A stretch of DNA of 64,000 nt from Merdimmobilis hominis. Its GTDB lineage: Bacteria > Bacillota > Clostridia > Oscillospirales > Ruminococcaceae. The notes below the pieces were generated by a model that did not search any database, had not been told where the DNA came from, and saw nothing but the letters and a program-made list of their open reading frames with translations. The translations under genes and the position numbers were made by a program. Each line of letters begins with the position of its first letter. The stretch's first letter is position 1. The stretch lies in NCBI RefSeq assembly GCF_021109255.1, contig NZ_JAJODG010000003.1; one strand, given 5' to 3'. Shown here in pieces: positions 43,533 to 51,888 of this stretch.

Positions 43533-44687
43533 ATGAACGTCATGCGAGAAAAAGCCCATCAGATCAAAGATGAAACCATTGCCTTCCGCCGCGACCTCCA
43601 CATGCATCCGGAAGCCAGTTTCCAGGAGTTCCGCACTACCGACAAGGTGGCTGCCGCCTTGGATGAGCTGGGGGTATCCTATCGCCGGCTGGAGCCCACC
43701 GGCCTTATCGCCGAGATCGGCAAGCCGGGCAAAACAGTGGCGCTGCGGGCGGATATGGACGCTTTGAGCATCCAGGAGCAAACCGGTTGTGCATTTAAAA
43801 GCGTCAACGACGGCTTTATGCACGCCTGCGGCCATGATGCCCACACTGCTATGCTGCTGGGGGCAGTCAAGGTTCTCAACTCCATGAAAGACGAGCTGCC
43901 TGGCACCGTCCGGTTCTTGTTCCAGCCCGCTGAGGAAGTGGGCAAAGGCGCTAAGGCTGTCGTGGCCCAGGGCGGCATGGAAGGGGTGGACGCCGCTTTT
44001 GGCATCCATTGCTCGGTACAGACCCCGGTGGGGGCCCTCCAGTGCCATCCCGGCGGGATTGCCGCCGCCGCCGACCGGTTTAAGATCACCGTCAAAGGCA
44101 AAGCCTGCCATGGCGCATATCCCCAGACTGGCATGGACGCTACGGTCTGTGCCTCTGCCATGATTTTGAATCTCCAGACCATGGTCAGCCGGGAGTTCAG
44201 CCCTATGGATACCTTGGTGGTCACCGTGGGATCCATCCATTCCGGCAGCCGGTTCAACATCGTTTCCGGTGAGGCAGTGATGGAGGGCACCATCCGTTCC
44301 TTTAGCCGGGAAGTCCACGAACAGATCCCCGTGGTTCTCAAGAGAATCTGCGAGGAGACCGCCAAGACCTTCCGCTGCACCGCCGAGGTGGAGTACGATG
44401 TGCTCACCGATGTGCTGGTCAATGAGGAGAACATGGTGGAACTGGGCTTTGAGGCAGCCCGCAAAGTCACCGACCCTCAGCTGGTCACCCACAACAGCCC
44501 TGCCATGGGTGCAGAGGATTTCTGCGAATATACCAAGTATGCACCCAGCGCTTTCTTCCGGCTGGGCGTGGGCGGCGAGTGGCCCGGCCACAGCGACCAT
44601 TATGAGATCGACGAAGAGGCGCTGGAAATCGGCGTCGCATTCTATGCCCAGGTTGCGGTGGACGCACTGGGAAAACTCACCAAATAA
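43533..44687 (+). CDS. M20D-family amidohydrolase (tandem copy 2)
   Basis: 384-residue paralogue of the preceding gene, with FRRDLHMHPE, HACGHDAHTAM, FQPAEEVGKGAK and GAEDFCEY in the same places. The middle region around SRFNIVSGEAV...FRCTAEV is almost identical in protein and DNA between the copies, which suggests recent duplication or gene conversion; the N-terminal and C-terminal thirds differ more. AAAGAGGG is the ribosome-binding site. Confidence 0.92.
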   Translation: MNVMREKAHQIKDETIAFRRDLHMHPEASFQEFRTTDKVAAALDELGVSYRRLEPTGLIAEIGKPGKTVALRADMDALSIQEQTGCAFKSVNDGFMHACGHDAHTAMLLGAVKVLNSMKDELPGTVRFLFQPAEEVGKGAKAVVAQGGMEGVDAAFGIHCSVQTPVGALQCHPGGIAAAADRFKITVKGKACHGAYPQTGMDATVCASAMILNLQTMVSREFSPMDTLVVTVGSIHSGSRFNIVSGEAVMEGTIRSFSREVHEQIPVVLKRICEETAKTFRCTAEVEYDVLTDVLVNEENMVELGFEAARKVTDPQLVTHNSPAMGAEDFCEYTKYAPSAFFRLGVGGEWPGHSDHYEIDEEALEIGVAFYAQVAVDALGKLTK

Positions 44688-44695
44688 GTATCTGC

Positions 44696-44725
44696 CATGG
44701 GAGCCAGCGCGTGCCGGCTCCCATG
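44696..44725 (+). terminator. Hairpin after the second M20D gene
   Basis: A perfect 10-bp stem (44696-44705 with 44716-44725), without a clear T run. Confidence 0.45.
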
Positions 44726-44783
44726 ATCTATTTGGCAGTTCTGATGCCATGCCAAGAATCAACGGGTAAGGAGAAATTGGCCT

Positions 44784-45005
44784 ATGATACAGAGGGAAAA
44801 AGGTGGGGATCAATACCCATATCTGGCCATGGTCCCGGTCGGATGAAGAAGCCCCCTATTCCTGGACTGCGACATCCTTCCCCAGGTGGACGGGTCGAGC
44901 AACCACCACAACAGCAAATTCGATTTGGATGAATCGGCCTTGGCTGGCGTCCTCTCCTTTTTTATCCACCACACCCGTGGGGTTTTGGGCGCAATAGAAA
45001 AACCG
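44784..45005 (+). pseudogene. Short reading frame with in-frame TGA
   Basis: AAGGAG at 44768-44773 precedes an ATG at 44784. The frame reads 20 residues (MIQREKGGDQYPYLAMVPVG), meets a TGA at 44844, then continues in the same frame with a protein-like stretch (RSPLFLDCDILPQVDG..., FDLDESALAGVLSFFIHH...) into the terminator at 45018 without a stop. It could be a decayed gene, a chance frame, or a selenocysteine codon; no convincing SECIS hairpin was seen. The family is not recognised. Nothing else is seen in 44726-45017. Confidence 0.3.
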
Positions 45006-45017
45006 AAGCCTCTCTAT

Positions 45018-45056
45018 AAAAATCCCCTGGCCCTAAAAAAGGGCCAGGGGATTTTT
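45018..45056. terminator. Terminator at the end of the ABC transporter operon
   Basis: A perfect 15-bp inverted repeat (45019-45033 with 45041-45055) around an A-rich loop, with A and T flanks; it starts six bases after the last minus-strand stop and can work both ways. Confidence 0.9.
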
Positions 45057-45061
45057 GACGG

Positions 45062-45769
45062 TTACTCTCTTTTTTTCCGGGTGAGGAAGAGGAGGAGAAG
45101 GCCGAGGGTACTCAGTCCCACCCTGCCCCACAAGACATCCGGCGGGAGGGAGAAGCCGGGATCCAGTACCCCCAATTCCAGGGGATAGGTGAGGAAGAAG
45201 CGCCCCCCTACTGGGTCGAGCCAGCGGGGCAGCGGGAGATAGGCACATAAGAAAGGCAAGGCGATGAGCGGGTAGAGAAGGACGTGGCGAAGGTTTCCCA
45301 GAAACCATCCCGCCCCCAAAAAGAAGAGAAGGGCGGGGACCAGGACAAAAACCGCTGGGGCGAGGAGTTCCCCAAAGCTGTCCCAACGGAACATCCGGGC
45401 GTAGAAGGCTCCGGCCATCAAGAGGATGAGAAGGGTCAAAAGTCCGGTTCCTACCGCCAATGCCCCCCATCGGGAGAAGGAATAGTGCCTGGGGGAGACA
45501 GGGGTGGCGCTGGCGAGTACCTCCACCCGCCTCTCCGCTGGGGAGGTGTAGAAGGAGAGGAAGAACAGTTCCGCTGCACAGAGGAAGGGGAGAAGAAGTG
45601 TAAGGTAATACCCAAAGCTCCAGGGGGAAAAGGGCGCGGTGTTGCACACCCCCCGGATGACTGTGCCGTACAGCACCTCCCGGCTGTACCACAGGGTTAC
45701 TGCCAATAAGCCCCAGAATAATTTGTTGCATAGAAGCCGGCGGCACTGGTAATAAAAAATTTTACGCAA
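45062..45769 (-). CDS. ABC-type membrane protein (permease-like)
   Basis: 235-residue membrane protein with six hydrophobic helices, similar in layout to ABC-2 type permeases. No ATP-binding motifs. It overlaps the preceding permease-peptidase gene by eight bases and is the last gene of the ABC operon. Probably a transmembrane subunit with the large fused permease. Substrate unknown. Confidence 0.7.
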   Translation of the reverse strand: MRKIFYYQCRRLLCNKLFWGLLAVTLWYSREVLYGTVIRGVCNTAPFSPWSFGYYLTLLLPFLCAAELFFLSFYTSPAERRVEVLASATPVSPRHYSFSRWGALAVGTGLLTLLILLMAGAFYARMFRWDSFGELLAPAVFVLVPALLFFLGAGWFLGNLRHVLLYPLIALPFLCAYLPLPRWLDPVGGRFFLTYPLELGVLDPGFSLPPDVLWGRVGLSTLGLLLLFLTRKKRE

Positions 45770-47942
45770 GGCCCAAATCCTCCTTTGTCAGCCCAGAGGC
45801 ATCTAGAAAATCTTGCTGGGTGATGTAGGGGGGCATCTCGGTTCCCCCATTTTGATACAGGTGGGAGAGGACTTGGTCCAACGCTTCGTCCCCGCCAAGC
45901 AGTTCTGCAGCGCGGGCAAACATCCGGGCGTAACCGCTGTACCACATGATACTCTGAGTCTCCGACTCCAGCTGTACCCGGTACTCCTCCCGCAGGGCCC
46001 CCAGGTATTCGGGGTGGCGGATGTAGAAGTTGTTCTGGTTGTGGGCGATGTCCCGTTCCCAGATGTCCAGGTAGTGCTGATCGGCATAATCCTGGCCCCT
46101 CTCCTTCTTCATCAGCCGGTAGGTGGTGTAGGTGGTGATCCCTTCATCGGTCCAATAGGGGTCCTCCGGATCCATTAGCTGGGCGCCCAGCCCCCACCAC
46201 TGGTGGATGATCTCATGGGCGAGCACTTCTGCGCCACTAGCCCCCTTTTCCGGGTTGGAGAGGTTGTTGGCAGTGAAGCTGGCTTCGCTGATGACGCTGA
46301 TGTTCTGCTTAGCGAACCCTCCAAATAAAAATTCGGTGGTCTGGATGATTTTAAAGGGCCGGTCTTCAGGGAAGGCCCGCATACCGTAGTGCTCGGTGCA
46401 GTAACGGATGGCGGCTTCCAAGGCATCGATGGCGCCCAGCTCAGTCATCTGCTGCTGGTGTTTTTGGCTGTAGTAGAATTCAATAGCCATGCCGCCTCCG
46501 TTGATGTCCACCTTGACGTAATCGGCGGCGAATACCGTCATGGAATTGACGCCGCGGTCCTGGAGCAGCCAGGTCGCGGTGCCGTCGCCGTTATTCCGTA
46601 GAAACTGGGAGGGGAATCCAGAGGCCACCGGGGTCAGGTTGTCCCGCAGGGTGATCTGTGCTTGGAAAGGGATGGTATCCCCCGCGATGAGCAGGTCTGG
46701 GACAGGGGAAAAGGCTGTGCCATTGAGCTGAACCTCTTCCCGGCTGACCAAATCCCCGCTAAGCATCGTTTGGGAGATATTCCACAGCTGGGGGACGCCG
46801 CCGTATTCCACCCGGAGGGCGACCCGCTCCTCCGCCGGGAGGGTACAGCGCAAGGTGCGCCGTTTGATCAGGTCGTCCTCCAAGTCTTCGAAGGGGATAT
46901 CCACCCCGTTGGCGATGACCCGGCTGACCTGGTATCCGGTGTTGAGGGAGAAGTAGAGGGGCTGCTCCCGGCCGGTGGTGTTTTGAATCTGGAAGGTAGC
47001 AAAGCCGTCCATCCTGCCAACCCAGTCGCTAACCGCGCGGATTTCCACCTGGGTTCCCAGGAGGGATAGCCCTTCCTGGGTGTGGTCTATCTCTTGTACT
47101 GCCATCCAGTCCACAGGGGAGTTGTCGAAAAAGGGCTGGCTCGTCCAGAGTATCCCGCCAAGCGAGAAGAGGAGAACGGCCAAGGCGGGGAGCATCCCCT
47201 GCCGTAGCCCCTGTAGGAAGGAGCCAAGGAAGCCTTTGCCATATCGCCGGACACAGAGGAGGGAGAGAAGCCACAGCCCAAGGAAGAATAGCAGCCATAC
47301 CAACCGGGAGTAGGCGGCGGTGCGAAAGACCAGCACATTGCTGAAATCGTCGGAGAGGGCGGGAAGCATGGGCAGGCACCACTGCCAGAGGAATTTGTTC
47401 TGGAAGGGATCGCTGCGAGAAAGAATGAGGAAGAGCAGCACCGCAAGAAAGCTAACATCCGCCCGGCGCACAATCTGGTAGCAGGAGGCGCTGAGCAGGG
47501 CGCTAAAGCAAAGGGCGGGGAGGAGGAACAGCAAAAATCCCGCAAGATAGTCGGAAAGGGAAAAAACACCCCCCAGTTTCCAAGCGGCATAGGGCAGGTA
47601 GAGAGCCGCGGTGAGGAAGGTGGTGAGAAGGGAGGCGCACAGAATGCCCAAAAGCCGCACGGAAGCAAGCCTTTGGGGGGAGATAATGCTGTCGGTGATG
47701 GCGTCGGTGCGGTTTCGCTCCACCCGGCTCAATTCATAAAGAGTGAAGATAGAAAAGACTACCGTCCCTACCAAGGTGGCGGAACGCAGCTGCTGGGCAA
47801 GGTACATGCTGGCCATGGTGGTAGACCCCTGATAAGAGAATCCCCCCAATAGGCCAAGGGAGGTCAAAGCTGTGGACAGCCAACAGCTGGGGCTGCGGAG
47901 CAGGCGGGAAAATTCCACCCGGAAAAGGGAAAACCGGCTCAT
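45762..47942 (-). CDS. ABC-2 permease fused to M1-type metallopeptidase
   Basis: 726-residue fusion. Residues about 1-245 form an ABC-2-like membrane domain with about six helices; one more helix near 255-270 leads into an extracytoplasmic part with a beta-rich domain and an M1 (aminopeptidase N-like) domain. That domain has HEIIHQWWG (about residue 576) with the third zinc ligand Glu in WTDEGITTY about 20 residues on. It overlaps the ATPase gene by four bases. Such permease-aminopeptidase fusions are known in databases, but their substrate is not established. It could export a peptide and trim it, or sense peptides outside. Confidence 0.85.
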   Translation of the reverse strand: MSRFSLFRVEFSRLLRSPSCWLSTALTSLGLLGGFSYQGSTTMASMYLAQQLRSATLVGTVVFSIFTLYELSRVERNRTDAITDSIISPQRLASVRLLGILCASLLTTFLTAALYLPYAAWKLGGVFSLSDYLAGFLLFLLPALCFSALLSASCYQIVRRADVSFLAVLLFLILSRSDPFQNKFLWQWCLPMLPALSDDFSNVLVFRTAAYSRLVWLLFFLGLWLLSLLCVRRYGKGFLGSFLQGLRQGMLPALAVLLFSLGGILWTSQPFFDNSPVDWMAVQEIDHTQEGLSLLGTQVEIRAVSDWVGRMDGFATFQIQNTTGREQPLYFSLNTGYQVSRVIANGVDIPFEDLEDDLIKRRTLRCTLPAEERVALRVEYGGVPQLWNISQTMLSGDLVSREEVQLNGTAFSPVPDLLIAGDTIPFQAQITLRDNLTPVASGFPSQFLRNNGDGTATWLLQDRGVNSMTVFAADYVKVDINGGGMAIEFYYSQKHQQQMTELGAIDALEAAIRYCTEHYGMRAFPEDRPFKIIQTTEFLFGGFAKQNISVISEASFTANNLSNPEKGASGAEVLAHEIIHQWWGLGAQLMDPEDPYWTDEGITTYTTYRLMKKERGQDYADQHYLDIWERDIAHNQNNFYIRHPEYLGALREEYRVQLESETQSIMWYSGYARMFARAAELLGGDEALDQVLSHLYQNGGTEMPPYITQQDFLDASGLTKEDLGLA

Positions 47943-48799
47943 CGAATCCCCCCTTGCGCCACACAGTACATATAGGCGTCTTCCAAAGTGGGTTCCACCG
48001 GCTGGGCAAAGGGGGGGAGCTGGACCGCCACTACCCGGCAGGAAACTCCACAGGAGGTGTTGACTCGGGCAGTGACCGAAAAGCCTTCCTCCTCCCGGCG
48101 GTCGGCCTCTTCAAACACTCCCACGTGACCTTGGGCGGCTTGAATCAACCTGGCCGGGGCCCCGGTGAAGAGGATGCGGCCTTTGTCAATGACGATCAGC
48201 TGGTTACAGACCGACTGTACATCCTCAATGATATGGGTGGAGAGAAGGACGATTTTATCCTGGGCAATGCGGGAAAACAGGTTGCGGAAGTTGATCCGTT
48301 CCTCCGGGTCCAGGCCGACAGTGGGCTCGTCAAAGATCAGGAAGGAGGGATCCCCTAAGATGGCCTGGGCGATCCCCACCCGCTGGCGCTGCCCGCCGGA
48401 GAGGGAGCGGATCCGGCATTTTTTCTTCTCTTCCAGGTTGGTATCCCGGATGGCCCGCGCAATGGCACCGGTGCTGTCTTCAATCCCCTTGAGGGCCGCC
48501 ATATAGTCCAGGAACTGCCAGACAGTCAGCTCTTCATAAAGGCCGAAGGTCTGGGGCAGATATCCCAGTTTGGCCTTCAGCTCCCTTTCGCATTGCAGGA
48601 GGGGGCGTCGGTCCACCTGGATGGAGCCGGAGGTGGGGAGAAGCCCTGCCACCAACAGCTTCATCAGGGTGGATTTGCCTGCCCCGTTGGGGCCTAAGAG
48701 TCCGACGAGGCTGGGGCTCTCCAAAGAGAGGGTCACGTCTTGCAGGGCCTGTTTGCCGGTTGGATAGGTCATGCTCAGGTGGTCGATGGAAATCTGCAT
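47939..48799 (-). CDS. ABC transporter ATP-binding protein
   Basis: 286-residue ATPase with Walker A LLGPNGAGKST, Q-loop YLPQTFGLYEELTV, signature LSGGQRQRVGIAQ, Walker B FLIFDEPTVGLD and the H-loop STHI. The C-terminal region is like the CcmA/NatA drug- or sodium-export ATPases. It is the first gene of the ABC operon and overlaps the permease-peptidase gene by four bases. Confidence 0.93.
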   Translation of the reverse strand: MQISIDHLSMTYPTGKQALQDVTLSLESPSLVGLLGPNGAGKSTLMKLLVAGLLPTSGSIQVDRRPLLQCERELKAKLGYLPQTFGLYEELTVWQFLDYMAALKGIEDSTGAIARAIRDTNLEEKKKCRIRSLSGGQRQRVGIAQAILGDPSFLIFDEPTVGLDPEERINFRNLFSRIAQDKIVLLSTHIIEDVQSVCNQLIVIDKGRILFTGAPARLIQAAQGHVGVFEEADRREEEGFSVTARVNTSCGVSCRVVAVQLPPFAQPVEPTLEDAYMYCVAQGGIR

Positions 48800-48897
48800 G
48801 GATGTTTCCTCCTTTGAATGGTTGCTGTCCCCAGTCTATCAATTCAATTTGGAGCATCCTTGGAGGGAGTGTGGAGTTTTGGTGGAGATGGATGCCC

Positions 48898-48947
48898 AAA
48901 AAACAATCCCCCCTCCCCAGAATGTTTTTCATTCCGGGGAGGGGGGA
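48898..48947 (-). terminator. Terminator after the GyrI-like gene
   Basis: A hairpin of about 20 bp (C-rich left arm from 48904, G-rich right arm to 48947) with a T-rich loop; on minus a T run follows (A run at 48898-48901). It separates the GyrI-like gene from the ABC operon downstream. Confidence 0.75.
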
Positions 48948-48959
48948 TTACAGGGGCAA

Positions 48960-49415
48960 TCAGAGGATGGGCACACAGAGTTCGCATTGGTGGGATTGGA
49001 TCATCCGGGCGGCGTATCGCTCCAAAATAGGGCGGGATGGGTCGGGCTGGACCCCCAATTGGGAGAGGGCCGGGAAGAGCTGGTCCCAGCCTTCTGCCAC
49101 TCCTTCCGGGGTATGGGGAAGGACGGCGACGGCGTATCGGCCGCCGGCAATCCGCCCCAAAGTCATGTCCCCATCTGGTGGGAGAAGGCCCTGTGGCAGG
49201 ACGAGGCAGACATCGTAGCGGCAGTCCTCCGGCTGAGTGGTCTGGGGATTGTCCCAGGCGATGGCATAGAGGACGGAATCCGCCCCCATCAGGCTGTGGA
49301 GCCGGGCCCAACTTTTCATTTTCTCCATGAGTGCGGCATTTTCGGCGCCGTAGGGTCCGGTTCGCCCCATCTTTGCGACAGGGCAGGGCGGAATGGTTTC
49401 CAGGTGAAGGTTCAT
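48960..49415 (-). CDS. GyrI-like/AraC effector-binding domain protein
   Basis: 151-residue single-domain protein of the GyrI-like small-molecule-binding family. Typical elements are the N-terminal strand NLHLETIPPCPVAKMGRTGPYG, CRYDVCLVLP, GGRYAVAVLPHTPEGVAEGWDQLF (about residues 95-118) and the ending RPILERYAARM...CELCVPI. AAAGGGG precedes the ATG at 49415, so the in-frame extension to 49448 is dropped. Such proteins bind hydrophobic drugs or hydrolyse them in some cases. The ABC operon and two-component system beside it suggest response to a toxic compound. Confidence 0.8.
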   Translation of the reverse strand: MNLHLETIPPCPVAKMGRTGPYGAENAALMEKMKSWARLHSLMGADSVLYAIAWDNPQTTQPEDCRYDVCLVLPQGLLPPDGDMTLGRIAGGRYAVAVLPHTPEGVAEGWDQLFPALSQLGVQPDPSRPILERYAARMIQSHQCELCVPIL

Positions 49416-49535
49416 TGCAGTTCCCCTTTCGGTGTAGAGCGGATGCATCCTATCCCAACCGTACCATGCATTAAAATGAAATGCAACTAGATTTTTAAAA
49501 GGGGGGAAGTTGCCTTTTTGGCAAGGCAGAAATAG

Positions 49536-49564
49536 AAGCAGGGCCCCATCGGGGAGCCCTGCTT
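49536..49564 (-). terminator. Hairpin after the sensor kinase gene
   Basis: AAGCAGGGC (49536-49544) pairs with GCCCTGCTT (49556-49564), with a weak T-rich tail on minus. Confidence 0.45.
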
Positions 49565-49568
49565 GGAT

Positions 49569-51119
49569 TTATGCCCTCTTTGAGACTGCCTCCTGGGGTT
49601 GGGCGGTTTTGGGGAAGGAAGCCACCAGAGTTTCCGGCGCGGCGGGGAAGGACATGGTAAACGTTACCCCGCCGGAGGTGTTTTCTATCCAATAGTCAGC
49701 CCCGTGGCGGTCGAGGATCATTTTAACCAGGTAGAGACCCAGGCCGCTGCCGCCGGTGCTCCGGTTGCGGGACTGTTCTACCCGGTAAAAGGCTTCAAAC
49801 AGGTGGGGGATGGCCTCCTGGGGCAGGGAAACGCCACTGTTTTGCAAGGTGAAGACCACCCTTCCCCCAGCCGCCCATAGTGCCGCTGTGATGTCGGCCC
49901 CTTCAGGGGAATAATTCACGGCGTTGGAAATGAGGTTCCCCAGCGCTTTGCCCAGAAGAGCGGGATCCCCCAAGATGACCTTCCCTTGGGGAAGGTCGCT
50001 TTCCAGGCGCAGGCCCTTGAGCTCCATCCAATCGCTGTCCAAAGCCAGCTGGTCCCCAGCCAAGCGGCCCAGGTCCAAGGGCTCCGTTTGGAGGGCAAAC
50101 CCGGAGGATTCCATCCGGGAGACGGTCAGAATCTCCTGAACCAACCCTTCCATTCGGGCGGTGACCTGGAGGGAACGGGCCAGGTATTTATCCCGGTCCT
50201 CATAGACACCCACCCCTTCCAGCATGCCGGTGAGCTGCCCTTTTAGGATGGTGACCGGGGTTTTCAGCTCGTGGGAGACGGCGGAAAAAAAGGCGAGCCG
50301 CTGCTGCTCCAGTTGGCGCTCCCGCCGGATGTCCTCCTGTAAGGCGGCATTTGCCGAGCGCAGCTCCCCCAAGGCGGCGGAGAGCCGGTTGGAAAGTTGG
50401 TCCAGGCTGCGGCCCAATACCCCGATTTCATCCCGACGGGTTTCGCCGCAGGTCCAGCCGAAGTCCAGGTCGGCCATCTTTTGGGAGATGCCGCTGAGCC
50501 GCACAATGGGCCGGGTGATCCACCTGGAATAGAAAAGGGAGCAAAATAGGGAGAAAATCACCATGCAGAGCAGCAGCCAAGGAGCGACCCGGCCCAGGGC
50601 CTGGACCGTCTGGTTGGCTTTGGTGACCCTAGGGGAGATGTGGACGGTGTATTCCCCCTCCTCCCCAGCGAAGGAAAAGGGATAGGTCAAATTCTCTGTA
50701 GTCACTGAATAAGAGGAGAGGCTTCCTTCTTCTATGGCGGCTTTGCCCTTGGTGACCTGCACATCCTGGATTTCCACCGATGTGATCGCCACCGTGTTTG
50801 CATCCTCATGTAGCCTAGCAGCCAAGCGGGAACCAGTGTCGACCGCCTGTCCGTCGGGGCCGAAGATGGTGACCTCTGCTTGGGTATCCCGGATAAAGCC
50901 ATCCAGCACTGGGCCGCTCTCCCTCAAGGTGGTCTCTTCCAGATCCGCCACCAAGGCGTGGGATTTTTCCATCAGTTGGTCTGAAAGGATGGTGACATAG
51001 GTGTAGGGGGTGGCCAAGGCGACGATCCCATAGGTGACTGCACTGGCGGCCAGCAGCATCAGGCAGGTGATGCAGAAGATCCGAAGAGTGAGGCTGCTTT
51101 CAATTTTCTTTCGCAGCAC
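49569..51119 (-). CDS. Sensor histidine kinase
   Basis: 516-residue membrane kinase: transmembrane helix about 13-35, extracytoplasmic sensor about 36-178, second helix about 179-199, HAMP about 200-252, HisKA with SHELKTPV (His283), N-box NLISNAVNYS and G-box GGSGLGLYLVK. It overlaps the regulator gene by 20 bases and is its partner. The ABC transporter downstream could be the target. Confidence 0.94.
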   Translation of the reverse strand: MLRKKIESSLTLRIFCITCLMLLAASAVTYGIVALATPYTYVTILSDQLMEKSHALVADLEETTLRESGPVLDGFIRDTQAEVTIFGPDGQAVDTGSRLAARLHEDANTVAITSVEIQDVQVTKGKAAIEEGSLSSYSVTTENLTYPFSFAGEEGEYTVHISPRVTKANQTVQALGRVAPWLLLCMVIFSLFCSLFYSRWITRPIVRLSGISQKMADLDFGWTCGETRRDEIGVLGRSLDQLSNRLSAALGELRSANAALQEDIRRERQLEQQRLAFFSAVSHELKTPVTILKGQLTGMLEGVGVYEDRDKYLARSLQVTARMEGLVQEILTVSRMESSGFALQTEPLDLGRLAGDQLALDSDWMELKGLRLESDLPQGKVILGDPALLGKALGNLISNAVNYSPEGADITAALWAAGGRVVFTLQNSGVSLPQEAIPHLFEAFYRVEQSRNRSTGGSGLGLYLVKMILDRHGADYWIENTSGGVTFTMSFPAAPETLVASFPKTAQPQEAVSKRA

Positions 51120-51768
51120 GATAGCCTACCCCCCTCACCGTTTCAATACAGTCCAGCCCCAGCAGTTTTTTGCGCAGGTTTTTGATGTGGCTGTCCACAA
51201 TCCGTTCATCCCCGAAAAAATCGTAGCCCCACAGCTTGCCCAACAGAACTTCCCGGGTAAGAACCCGGCCCTGGCTGTGGATCAGCTCGGTCAACAGGTC
51301 GAATTCCTTTTGGGTCAGGTCGAGAAGCACCCCGCCAAGGCGGCATTCCCGGGCGTCCAGGTCCAGTTCCAGCCCCCGGTACCGCAGGCAATCGGACCCG
51401 GGTTCCCCGCCGGACCGGCGCAGCACCGCCCGGATTTTCCGCAACAGGATTGGGATGGAGAAGGGCTTGGTCACGTAGTCATCCACCTCCAGGTCAAAGC
51501 CTTTGATCTGCTCCTCCTCCCCGTCTAAGGCGGTGAGCATCACAATGGGAACCTGAGATTCCCGCCGGATCAGTTCACACACACCAAACCCATCTATTTT
51601 AGGCAGCAGGATGTCCAGGAGGATCAGGTCGAAGGGGGCCTGGTGGAAGGCATCCACTGCCTCCATGCCATCGCCGGCCCAAACGGCCTCATACCCCTCC
51701 TGCTGTAGGTAAGCCAGCAAAAATTCCCCGATTTCCGGTTCGTCCTCCACAATCAAAATGCGTTTCAT
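51100..51768 (-). CDS. OmpR/PhoB-family response regulator
   Basis: 222-residue regulator with receiver domain (Asp10, phospho-acceptor Asp52 in LLDILLPKIDG, Lys in VTKPF) and a C-terminal winged helix (EFDLLTELIHSQGRVLTREVLL, DSHIKNLRKKL). GGAGGTGG precedes the ATG at 51768; a longer reading to 51876 overlaps a terminator and is rejected. Confidence 0.95.
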   Translation of the reverse strand: MKRILIVEDEPEIGEFLLAYLQQEGYEAVWAGDGMEAVDAFHQAPFDLILLDILLPKIDGFGVCELIRRESQVPIVMLTALDGEEEQIKGFDLEVDDYVTKPFSIPILLRKIRAVLRRSGGEPGSDCLRYRGLELDLDARECRLGGVLLDLTQKEFDLLTELIHSQGRVLTREVLLGKLWGYDFFGDERIVDSHIKNLRKKLLGLDCIETVRGVGYRAAKEN

Positions 51769-51829
51769 GGGATACCACCTCCAGGTTTTAGGATAGCAGG
51801 TCTGTTTGAATTTTTTGTGGATTCTGGAA

Positions 51830-51870
51830 AGAAAAAACAGCAGGCCGCGGTGCGCGGTCTGCTGTTTTAC
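51830..51870 (-). terminator. Terminator after the phosphotransacylase gene
   Basis: A stem of about 17 bp (one mismatch) with an A-rich left flank, so T-rich on minus, 19 bases past the stop. Confidence 0.85.
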
Positions 51871-51888
51871 AGTCACTAGAAGAAAAAG

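Noticed and set aside
44844..44900. Selenocysteine insertion at the TGA
   Set aside because: A CCTGG/CCAGG stem can be drawn downstream, but the loop is long and not convincing as SECIS, and no selenoprotein family was recognised. Kept only as a question.
44803..44997. Alternative 64-codon frame in the gap after the M20D genes
   Set aside because: No ribosome-binding site; the 44784 frame is better supported.
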